DNA of 64,000 bases, taken from NCBI RefSeq assembly GCF_947242115.1, contig NC_074715.1, positions 26,948,376 through 27,012,375 on the forward strand, in the 5' to 3' direction. A model generated the notes under the pieces. It saw only the letters and a program-made list of their open reading frames with translations, was not told the DNA's origin and made no database searches. Shown in pieces: positions 1-12,100 of this stretch (position 1 is its first letter; every line of letters starts with the position of its first letter). Made by a program: the position numbers and the translations under genes. The stretch comes from Biomphalaria glabrata (lineage: Eukaryota; Mollusca; Gastropoda; Planorbidae).

Positions 1-1760
1 CTGGCTTGAGGTTCTGCAGCTGGAGATGGCGCTCTAGCGGATAGAGGGACGCCGGTGATATAGTTCTTGTGGAGTCTCAATCCCCAAAATCTAATATCTG
101 TAGTGGGCACAGTAGGGCGTGTGGCCGGCTACCGTGGGCACAAGGTTACTGCGGGCAGAGCGGATCTGCCATGGGCAGCGTAGTTGACAGGATATGTCCA
201 GTGAGTTGCAGAGGGTTGGCGTAGCTATAACGTCTCACACAGATCTGAATCTATAGGGACGTCACACCTAATAGCTTGACAGGTGGGCTGTCGCATAGGC
301 GGGCAATGCCGATAGCGCCAAGTGGTAGAGTTGAGTAGATCTCAGTAGGCAAGTACAGTGCTGAATAGCACTAAGCACAGATGCAGGTAAATAGATCGTT
401 GATCCAATAAATAAATAGGCAGTAGGTGATTCTCGATAGCAAATACAGTGCTGAATAGCACTAAGCACCTAAATAGGCAGGTAAATAGGCAATAGGCAGA
501 CACCTGAGGGAGGCTGCGGATAAATAAAGACAAGTTAGGACATGTCTCTCATGCATCTTATCGATGCCCTCGACTGAGGTGCATTCGTCAGATTGGTGAA
601 ATGGCTTTAGAGCACAATATGGAGATGATGACAAATGGTATGGGGGAAAAATAGATGGCTGATAGTAGCAATATAAAATGTACATAGAAGGGGAAATAAT
701 AATATAGAATGTACATATAAGGGGAAATAATAATCTCAAATAAATAACACAGGTGGATAGAGAAAGAAGGGGGGGGGGGGGAAGTGAAATGGGCGGTGGT
801 CAGTGACCCAGACGGTTTGTTTACATATGACCGTCGATCGAGAACAAAGGAGCGCGCTTGATTGGAGAGGGTGTCCATTCAAGGGACGCAACTCTCGTTA
901 GAGTAAAATGACTACAGGGGAGATAATCCATTACAGGGAAGATAATTCATATCTCTTTTCTAGACGCAGTATCAGTGCGCTAGTAAAATTATCAAGGCGG
1001 CCAACCGAGATAAAGGAAATAAAATAAGATGTACAAATATATACATGATTGCATCAATTATCAATTGAGCAACATAGCATTAATAGATTAATGCAATACA
1101 TAAATAAATACATAGGACATGTTTATGTTTTCTACTTACGCCAGTGAGAAATACACAATGCACTAATTAAATATAAATGAAATAATAAAATACACATAAT
1201 AGTCTCCAGTGAGAAATATGCACAAAGTAACTAAGATGGAACTTGTGATTAAGTTTGGCTTACCACCAGGTATTCTTCTAGGAGTGAGAATAAATGATAT
1301 AGTCCAGACTCGATAGCTCAGCTCGAATGAGAATGAAGGAGAGTCTGATTTGAGTTGGTTTACTTTATATAAGCCTGGAAAGTGCGGGCGGACACAGGAA
1401 ATGCCCTAGGCTAAGATTTATCTTACACGTGGGTGGATTTGACTCGAGGTGGGAGCCGCACCTTGGAATATCACGCGGTGTGTTGACCAGGGTAATCTCT
1501 TAGATCAAAGAGAGACGTGAGAGAAAGGGGGGGGGGGGGGGGGGGAAGAAGGATTAGCTTGCATTCAAACCAAGGTGGTGTCAACCGCGACCGTCAGTCA
1601 GACATCCGGCGGATAAGACAAAGGAGATAGTGTGATTATCTTTCCCAGATCAAGGGCAGATAAATGAAAGGACTGGCCTAGTTTTCTCCAAGGTGGTGGA
1701 CTAAGTCTAGCCTGGTATAGAGGAAAAGGTGGGGCGGGTGGAGAATTTAGGGGTAGGATG
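1..1760 (-). repeat. Promoter-bearing, LTR-like repeat region without a gene
   Basis: No convincing coding region is seen. Read on the minus strand there is a TATA box (CTTATATAAAG, 1363-1373). It is followed, towards position 1, by a long leader-like stretch rich in short GCCTA and GCCCAC words. A plus-strand region at about 39.6-40.5 kb has the same make-up (TATATAAG at 39,629, then GCCCACTAC words), so both may belong to one LTR-like family. G runs lie near 768-781 and 1528-1545. No paired ends were identified, so the class is uncertain. Confidence 0.3.
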
Positions 1761-2124
1761 GTGAAATAATCAAAATAAAATAAATAAATAATGAAAAATA
1801 ATAATTAATGCTGTGATAAATTTGAGTGACTCTGACAGCGAGTTTTTGACTTGTCACAATCAGCCATGGAAAGACCAAGATTTTGTCTGTGTTGGAGGTG
1901 GCAAAATATCTAGGCATTAGTTCTGCTGTGTGTACCTCCTTAAACTTCAGACTCAAAGACAAGTTTTATTATCACTATTATTATTCTACAATAAGTAATA
2001 ATAAAAAAAAATAATAAAAAGGATCAACTGTGTTACTTCAAAATTGTGTGACTAAAGTAAGGTTTGGATGTAATGTTATCAAATGTCATTGGATTGAAGC
2101 AACAAAAACAAATGAACTTTATAC

Positions 2125-3044
2125 ATTGCCATCAATTAGATCCTTGACTTTGTTCAAATCCTCTAATGCATAATCCCAATTCTGCATAAGGATCTCTGAA
2201 GCCAGTTTTCCCCAACAAGCATTTAAAAAGTTGCGATCATTAGGGGGTATCTGAAAGAAAGGTTTCACATGTATATATTTGTGATTCTAATTTTTTAATT
2301 CAAACTGCACAGCCACAAAAAAAGATTGTTTTTCTTTTCTTCATTCAGAAATATATGTATGTATATATTTTATACAAAAAGACATTATTATATAAATCTA
2401 ATGCCACAATGAAACAAGAAAGACTTGATAATAAAATGAATTTAAAAGTTTGACTAACTTTGATTATGCTTAAACTATATTATTTTGAGCTTACCAAAAC
2501 CCTGACGAAATAAAGAAACTCTGCAGCCCCAGAATAGTTACCACATTCATATTGAAACTTGGCATAATCATAAAGGGTGTTAATCATGTCATGTTTAAAC
2601 TGAAATATAAGGATTACAACCGTATTAAATGAGTTATTATTTGTAGCAGAATGATGCATCTATTATTCTAAAACTTACTCATTTAATGATTATTTTATGT
2701 GAAGAAAAAGAGGTCTAAACTCAATATTCGTAACTTACCCCATACTCTTTGGATAAAAAATCATAGAGCTGCCTGCCATCCCTAAAATGGATCAAAATAA
2801 GAAACATGTTACAGGAATTAATACAACTTTATTTTAATATTTTTATTTGTGAGACTTTGAGATTATGAGTGACTATAGTTTAATGGGTCAAGTTCCTGCC
2901 CATGTGACCATTGTGACATGCTGTTAACTGGCCAGGAATAATATTGTTTATATGTTTTGTGTGAGTGTTTGGTTGTAAATGATTGAGCATTATGCAAATC
3001 AACAGTTAAAATGTATATATAGATTTGTACATGTAGGGTCAGTT

Positions 3045-3119
<75 letters not shown>

Positions 3120-6100
3120 TATGTAATAGATATAGAACTCTACTGGTCACAATGAAAGTGGAAGCTGTTTAAGAATAACATTTAAAGAACACACTCCTAA
3201 CATAATTTCAATAAATTATGTAAAAAAACAATAACAACAACAAAAAAAAACCATACCTGGAAGCCTGAATCTGTCTTTGAACTTCTTGTTGTTCAAATAT
3301 TTCAGTAATGCTATCTGTCTTTGCTTGCAGGTTTTTTAATTGTGCCACAACTTCCTGACGTTTATCTTTCAATACTGAGGTATATATAAAATGAATAATT
3401 TACAAACCAACCAACAAAATAATGATTCAGTCATTTTTTTGCAACATGATATAATAATTTGTAGATTCATTTACGTTAGCTTTCATCTGATAGAGATTTA
3501 TATATTCTATATTTTAGAATTTCTTAGTGGAGGAAATAAAAAAAAAAAAAAAAAAGAATTCCAGAGTTTTGAATAAATTACTTTTAAATATAAAACTAGA
3601 ATTTTACTCATCATGAATATACATTATGTACACTTTATAAGGAGGATAATTACTTGTGGTCTAAATTGTCTACAAGCTCCTGGTGCTAAATTAAAACTAA
3701 TTAAAACTTGCACTTGAACAATGTTAATTAATAAGCTGATTTTGCATGTGGTGACCTCAAATTATACTTAATTTTCAAAAGTTTCATCAGGCTTCTTTTT
3801 CCTGCCAATTTTTCCTATTTCTTTCCAGAAGAAATTTTAAACAACTCTTCTACATCTCCTTAGAACTGTTGATTTCAGATTCAGCTAAATCCAAAATAAA
3901 TCTCTGTAACCAGATTTAACATAATCTAATCTAAGCCCAGTATCACTGGTTCAATAGTTTGGCCATTTTAAGTTCACAAAAAACATCAATATAAATATTC
4001 TGAAGGTTACTTCTTGGAAATCTGTAATTGACATTTAAGACCTTAGATAGAGCAAATTTATATTAGGGGTAATGACCAATAAAATCTTCGGAATCATACA
4101 ATAACATAATGTATAAACACACACGATATATGAGTATTTTTTTTTATATCTAGGTTACGTTTCATCAATGTATACCTTGAGGAACAGCCTGATCAGGGTA
4201 CAAGTTTCTGTGCACATCCATAGCAAAGTCAACCATGTTGGTGTTGCTAAGGAGATCAAGCTTGCCCATAAGCATTTCTTTTTCATCGTAAAGCTGAAAA
4301 CAACAAATAGAAAAATGTTTATTAAAAAAAAAATGTTAATCCTAGTTGCAATCAGCACTGACAATACTCTTATTTAGAGTTACCATAGTGCTCACATGTC
4401 TATAATTGACATAATTGTTATTGGTAAGATCATCTTTGTGCAAAAGTATTTTACTGAATTGTCTTATAAATTTATATGCTACCACCCTTGCTAATTTTTT
4501 TCATCCCGGAAGGTGATGTCATGTTTTGTAAATAGTTTTGAGTTGATATTGTTAAAGATCCCTCTCATTAAAATGGTGGTAGACAATGTTTATCTCTTTC
4601 AGTGCAGCATTATCCTCAGCGAGTAACTTGGTTAGCACTGGTCAGTGCGGCGTTACTCTCAGCGAGTAACTTTGTATAATAATATTAATTTCACTAATCT
4701 TTTTTATGTTAAAGGGAAACTCCGATGGTTTTGACAATTTTTTATAAATTATGTGTTTTGATTTATAGATAATGAATATATTATTCTTTTTTTTTTATTT
4801 GCAAGAATAACTTAGTAATTGATGTTTTTGTGACATAATTTTTCTGCGCATCCAAAACAGTCAGATTTTCACTGAATTTCTGTGTGACGTCACGAGTGTG
4901 CACTCAAATCCTATAGATAGGGAGGCGAAAAAAAAAAAATTATCTTTGATAAAAAAAATTTTCATTAGTACATCATTAAAATACTTTTAAAGAAATTTCT
5001 AATGGTGTATAAATTATGACTGTATGTTTGACCGTAAGAAAATTATGATTTTTTTGTGCCGTTTTGACCTAGCATTGGTTGACATGGAAAAAGTGATGAG
5101 AGAGCTTGATGCTGGCTCAGCCGGCGAGACAAACCCCCAAGGTCAAAAGTTAAAAAGTTGGAATTGAGTTTCGTAGACGATAGATCTACTTATTAAATAA
5201 GAAATTTAATAGTAGATCTAGTATTCGTAGTAAATTTCTAGCTCACAAATCTGATTCATTTATATTTATGAACTTCAGTTGTTTAAAATGTCTCAGCAGT
5301 ATCATTAATTGAATTCTTTGGCCTGGAAATCCAATGTATTGTTGGTACTGCACCTGGTATTAACTTCAATTTTTTTCAAATCCCATTTCCACAGCAATGA
5401 AGTTGCTGAAACAGCTTCTCTTAAAATGGTTTGAGCATAAACAGGAATTAGCTAATGCCTTTGTAAAATATTTGCTCTTCAGGCGAATAAATTTTCCCCA
5501 TTTTCCCTTTAAAACTTCATCTCTTGGAAACAAATGAAAAGAGACACTAATTTCTGTATCAGCATACTTGCTGATTTTATCTTTGTGATTGGAACTACTG
5601 CAACAAGCTGAAGAACAATATTTAATTTTCTTCAAGAACAATATTTAATTTTCTTCAAGTAGAAATAGAGGTTTATAACTAGAATATTATTTATAAACAA
5701 TGACCGATTATTAATCAACATGGAGACTAGATCTAGCTGTGAAGCGTAACAATAAATGCGATCCGATAGGTCTAGATCTAGACTAGAGAGTTTATCGGTT
5801 ATATAGGTCTAGATCTATATTTAGCCAGCACCCTTGTGACGTCACGTTTTTAAAAACTAAAAACATCTCGCAGAACCCCGTTTTTTTGGGGGGCGTGGAA
5901 AATTTTCTGTCTAATTTATTAAATATAAAATTTTCCGAGCATTTAAATAAAAAATGATATAATGTTTACTATTACAACTTTTTATGCAGAATTTAAATAT
6001 ATGTCAATAACTAAAATTTGAAAAACTATCGGAGTTTCCCTTTAAACTTTTTATTTTTCTCCTTTTTGTTAATTTACCGGATGTGGAAATAATTGTACTT

Positions 6101-9100
6101 TGTTTTGCTAGTAAATTCGATGCAGTACCAACATGTGGGAAAAAAAGGAAAAAAAAAAAAGGTTCCTTTTTTTAGTTTATTTCCCGGGACCCAAAAAATG
6201 TAAATAATACAATTTCTTAGTCCATTTGTTCATCTTTTATGAAATTTAAGGTGATAAAATGTGTTTAGTTTTGTGATTTTTCAAAAGTTATGGATTAAAT
6301 ATTTAATTAAAAGGTTAACTCTTTCAGTATATCGATTTTTTAATGAATTTTTTAAATATTTTCTTTTTCCGTACTCAGTTTAAAATTAATTTAAAAAATT
6401 TTTGTTTGAATAATTTATTTAATTTACTATACTTTTGTAGCCCATTCATTTTCCTTTAATATAAAATAAAATATAATATGTTACAGACCTGCCTACCAAA
6501 AAAAGTCTGAATGCGTAACGCTGATGGTCAAAATGCGTATTTTGGCACCAGAATGCGTAACACTTACGTGATTCACTATTTTGTCACATATATATATATA
6601 TTAGATCTAGATGTCATGATTAGATCTGAAATCTAAATCAATACGACAAAAGAGATGATATCTAGACTAGATCTGGATCTATGTGATGTCTATATAATGA
6701 ATATAATCTACTCTAGATCTATTCCTGTATAAAACAAGTTATCTAGATTCTAGATCTAGACTGGATATCTACAATGTCACTCAATGTGTTTTGAATCAAT
6801 AGCACTTCAATATTTTTTTCTATACAAATGAATACGGGAATCAGGGATTCAACGTAATTAATTTCTACTAATGAACTTACAAAAAAAAAAAAGTCACGTT
6901 GTTGTATCAGCTAACTGATGGTACCAACCTGCCACTCCCTCACTCTCGCGTTCTTCATTTCTAGACTAAATCTAATTGCTTTTAAAAACCAATCAACGTA
7001 TAAATCTGGACACAATGTGTTCCTACCCCCCCCCAAACAGGACGGCTTAGCGTGACCTCCGTGACCGCTCGTAAGCTAGTCAAGAGAGGGGGGAAAAAAG
7101 ATACTAAATGTGTAACGCGACGGGTTAAATGTGTATTTGTGTACTGACTATCATTTTTCTGAAATTTTGCGTAACGAATACGCATTTTGCATAACGGTAG
7201 GCAGGTCTGATGTTAGATTATTTAATAGAATATAAAAGTTATAGTTGTTTAAGTAACTCTACCCCCTTGAAAATGTGTGTCCGTTCCATTTTTTTTTATC
7301 AAAATAATTCGCACTGAAAGAGTTAAGACCCTAGATCAAGTCAAGATGTCTTGTTTTAGGTCATGAAAATACGGATAGTTGAAAAGCAGGCAATTAAGTT
7401 AGAAAATACAATTTGCAGAATGTTGGTAGATCTAGATTTCTAAAATATTCTAGATCTAATAAGAAAAAATGCCTCAGCCAAAAAAAAAAAAGTTTATTAA
7501 CTTTAAATATTTTATTTAGTCAAAGACTGTTTAAGACCATGGATTTGAATTATGTGGAGGTGTTGGGTAGATAATAGAATCCATACTCGAATGTACAGGC
7601 CAGCCCAATTGAATGGAATAGAATTGAATAGATCTAGATGTCAAGGATAGATCTACTAGATTCTACACTTATAGTCAGAATTTGCAGGCCAAAGGCAAAG
7701 GAAACTTTGGTGGAGCATTTATCTATGCCATGGCCCTTAAAGTAGTTTAAGTCTATTAGATTATTTTATTAGATCTGTCTATAGTTAGGTACTTCGATAA
7801 ACTGACCTAGATCCATTTTTTTTTCTCCCAAAAAATGACTGAAAAGTGTGTCAGCACATTTTACCCTTTTTTTAGGGGTGTCATTTCCATCAAAGTTTTA
7901 GCATATTGTATTTGATTTGAGGACTAATTATGATTACTTTTTGTAAACATAAGATATCAGAGATCATTTTTATTTGCCTTTGAAGCCAATCTGTTAAATT
8001 TTTCTTAACAAAAGTTTATGTAAAAGTTGACATTTTTACAACTTTTTTCCTATAAAAGTTACAATAATGCTGTTTGCTACAATAATTTATCATATTATGA
8101 AATGTGTATATTTCAAATTTCATTAAATTCTCTTGGCGCACTTTAAAGATATTTGATATTAAAATTAACAAAGACAAAGAAGGGTAAAATTTTCTTTTTT
8201 AAATAAAATAAAAGTGTCTATGGTTACAACAATCTCACTAATTCTATTGAATTTAGCATGTTAATATATATATATGTGTGCTAAGTTTGAACTTTGTAGC
8301 TTGGCGCACTCTTTAGATATTAATTTTCAAAGTTGATGGTTAAAATCTAATTTTAGTAACAACCAACACTGTGATTTACTGGAAATGGTCAATTTCTGTC
8401 TATCACGAGCTATTTTTAGAAGCACACATAGGAATTTTTCATTTAGATTAACTTTTATAGTGTTTGAATGCTAGATTATGGAGAGGGAATGTGTCTTTAT
8501 TATAATGACTTTGTAATCTGCAAATTTTAAAGTAAAAGTTTAATAACTTTAAAAAATAATATTAAATATTACAATTTGTTTTTCATATTTTTAGCTCAGC
8601 GAACTAATAATTAATTTTTTTTCTGTGTGTTGTTTTTTTCTATTAATATACATGTAAATTAATAGTTAATAAATGAGTACATTATATTTTTAAAATGATG
8701 AGCTATTATTGCACAAAAATTCAAGTAAAAAATCTTTTAATAACTTCTAAAAAAATCGCAAGGTTTCTTTTTTATTTTATTGTCCGAAGCAAGAAATTTT
8801 TCATTTACAATCTAATTTTTAAAGCATTTAAATTAAGGCATTTTAAATGATTAATTGCCAGTGCTCTACAAAAGGTTAAACTGTTTTTTTATGAAGTTTA
8901 TGAAACTTATAGTCATTAAATTTTAGGATATATTTTTCTGCGCAGAGCTATTTTCATTTTTAATTTATAAGAATTATCTATCTGATGCATATAAATAGCT
9001 ATTTAAATACAGTAGAATTATAATTAAACAAAATAAAACACAATACAGATCTCTGATTTGTTTTATTTGTGATTTTTGGGCTCATATGATGACAAAATCA

Positions 9101-12100
9101 CTTATATTTTTATTTTTTGTTGAAGGCTTTTTTATATATTATAATATATTAATTAACTTAATTAACTTTTTTTCAAAGATTTTATTGCTTGGTCTTATTT
9201 TTTTAATTTATTTTAACAGAATACTGGTTAATGTAAAAGAGTGTGAAGTTTCAACCCCATATCTTTAAGACTTTTTATAATACAGTTAATTTAAGTTCAA
9301 CTGTCAGTTGTTTCGGTCACAGATTTTTTTTTTATTTACAAAAGACAAAGTGTCACAAAGGCTAAAGAAAGGCTCATTTTTGGGTAATTTCCGCTTTTAG
9401 CTGGCGTATTTACGTCTCTAGGCAGCACCTGGCAACCACTGGCCAGATTTTTGCGATGCCTCAGCGTTGAATCGATGCTAAAAAAATTATTTTCAGGGGG
9501 AGATAACCTAGTTGATTTTTAATATCGCCAGCTGAAACCATACTCGAAGAGAGAGGAAATAAAAACATATAGAAATAATAGAATTAATAGCGCTGTAGAG
9601 CCGACTCACAGACCTATATAAATATCGCCAGCTTATAGCGGATTGCAAGAGAGAGAAAATAAAACAAATAGAAATAATAGGAATATTTACTATTGTAGTA
9701 GAAGTAGTACTTTAAAAAAGGAATGGGGGGGGGGGGAGTAATATATTATTATTCTTAAATTAGAATAACATCAATAAAGCGTAAATTTAGGTACCGGTAC
9801 CCATTTTAAAAAAATAGAAATTAAATTTAAATAGATTTAGATAAATAGATATGATGGAATTATTATATAGATCTATGACGTTATATTTAAAATGCTTTGA
9901 TGAAGATTTGATGTGCTGACAACTTGTAATATTTTTCAATAAAGCTGAAATGAATGTTAAATTTAAATAGATCTAAGCATAAATCTAGTGAAATGACAGA
10001 CTTGTAATGTTGTATGTTATAAGACTTAAGCCTAAATCTAGTGTAATGTTGTGTGTTATGGGACTTAAGCCTAAATCTAGTGTGCCGGAGGATACACGCA
10101 ATAAACAACTTATGTCCTTATAAAAAAGAATTTCATAAATATTTATTCATTTAATACAATTATATACAATGACTGTCTGTCTGTAATCTAGCCTCAAGAG
10201 TAAAGAAATGTGCCTAGGTAGCCAAGGTCAATGAAGCTGACTGACTGGTTCAAGAAATGGGTGAAACTGCGGGAGCGGGCTGGGAGGGGTGTAGAGGAAT
10301 ATACGTGGACAAACTTGAGATATTCTTTGATCGGGAAACAGTAGATTGACCAGAGAATGATGACGTCCAGGTGTCAATTTTACAGTACCAGGGCACGATG
10401 CGTTGCGCAATCAGACAGTAACTCTTGTCGCTGTAGCTGATGAAGGTCAAGCTTTGAAGTGACCATGAGTGCTTGCTATAGTTAACTTTTAATTTTAATA
10501 GGATTCTATAGATCTATATCAGCATCTTCCTTGCTTGTTCACTAAGAACCATAGTTGTATCATTATTCTTAGACATTTTAAAGATATTCTGACGTGACTT
10601 CAATTTTTTTTTTTTATATTTATCTTTATATCAATTTTATTATTCTGTTGAAAATTTTTTAATGTGCTCATAATTATAAGACATTTCAACAAACTTAAAG
10701 GACAAATTTAATCATAAGTCTTTCAAAAAAAAGAAACAGTTTATTATATTCATTTTTTTATTCAATTTCAAAATAATTTGGTTCTTCTTTCTGAAACAAA
10801 AAAAAAAAAAAAAAAAATTAATACCCGGTATATTTTTTTTTTAATATATGGTAATACAAGATACCGTATTAAGAAATTTATTAATACTTTTTTCCAAAGA
10901 AACAAATTCGTAGACATTTGTATACAATAAAGTACCTGTGTGAGAGACTGTGTGAGAGACTACTCTTTATGACTATAACTATCACTAAAAATTAAAACAG
11001 TAAGTTGATATTACCTCAAGTCTCTGCACTTCAGCTATCAATGCTCGCTTTGACTTTGGGCAGGTTACCCAATACTCGTAATTTATTACATACCCAGAGG
11101 GTGTTCTGCACACTGGACAGGCTCTGTGCAAGAAAATAAGTTATGAAATAAAATGTAGGCCCTAATCTTTTTTTGTTTTGTTTTCAGCATTAGTAAAAAT
11201 TAAGGGTGGGTAAGAAATATAGCATTAAACTTAATGAGAGAATATATTTATGTAAAAATAGACCTACTCATTATTCGCCATAGCCGTGTTATTTTGCCAT
11301 AATCCAAGGCAGTTAAAGCAAAAGCAGTGGTTACAATTTTCCTGTATGGCAAAATAGCTATTTGTAGAGATCTCTTTTACCTTCTCAAAACAAATACTAC
11401 AAGTCATATCTTTACTTGTTTCGACATGTCGCTGTTTGCAAGCCTAAAAGTAAGACATACCGGTAAATATCTAAAATTAAACAACAACATGAAAATATGC
11501 TATAACTATTTCTCTACATGATTTCTTATTTCATGTGCATGTGCATATCAATGAAAATAAGAATTGATAAAAGTATAAATACAAATTATGTGTGGCAATG
11601 GGAAATGTTTTTAGACCGACAAATTACCCAAATACTAAGAAAATGAGTTGAATGAATAACTTTTACACAGGATGGTATTGGCCACATGACACGTTCTTGC
11701 GGCCTGAAGTTAAAGAAGCGTAAGAACTCCACACACAGACTATTTATAAGCAGAAATTAACCTAAATTATAACTATATAAAATTGTTTACACCCTGAAAA
11801 TCAATATTATAACACTTGACTTGTAATTCAGTTCAATAGACGATGAACACTTCCTCGTCCTTACAGGCTACACTTGATGGACATTTACTTATAAATACTA
11901 TAAATTAAATATATTCCTTCAAAAAAAAAAAAAAGAAGATAATTACAGTAAATCGTACGCTACTAAATGTCCTCTTATTACTTACATCATAATGCTGGGC
12001 AGGATCTAGAGGGTTGAGCCTTTGAATGCCGCATATAGTACAAATGCTGCCGTGCAAGTATGGGCAGTCCTTCGCACAATCACCTGTTTCATTGTGCGGG

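Noticed and set aside
1800-1962. Plus-strand coding-like stretch (SEFLTCHNQPWKDQDFVCVG) near the left edge
   Set aside because: Short, no homologue recognised and no splice borders; possibly transposon debris, but not enough to call.
2863-3150. Open frame with a long Leu-Ser run
   Set aside because: Translation of the (GA)n microsatellite inside an eIF3e intron.
10228-10450. Overlapping minus-strand readings as further makorin-like exons
   Set aside because: No Cys/His finger pattern and no splice junction that fits the last RING exon.
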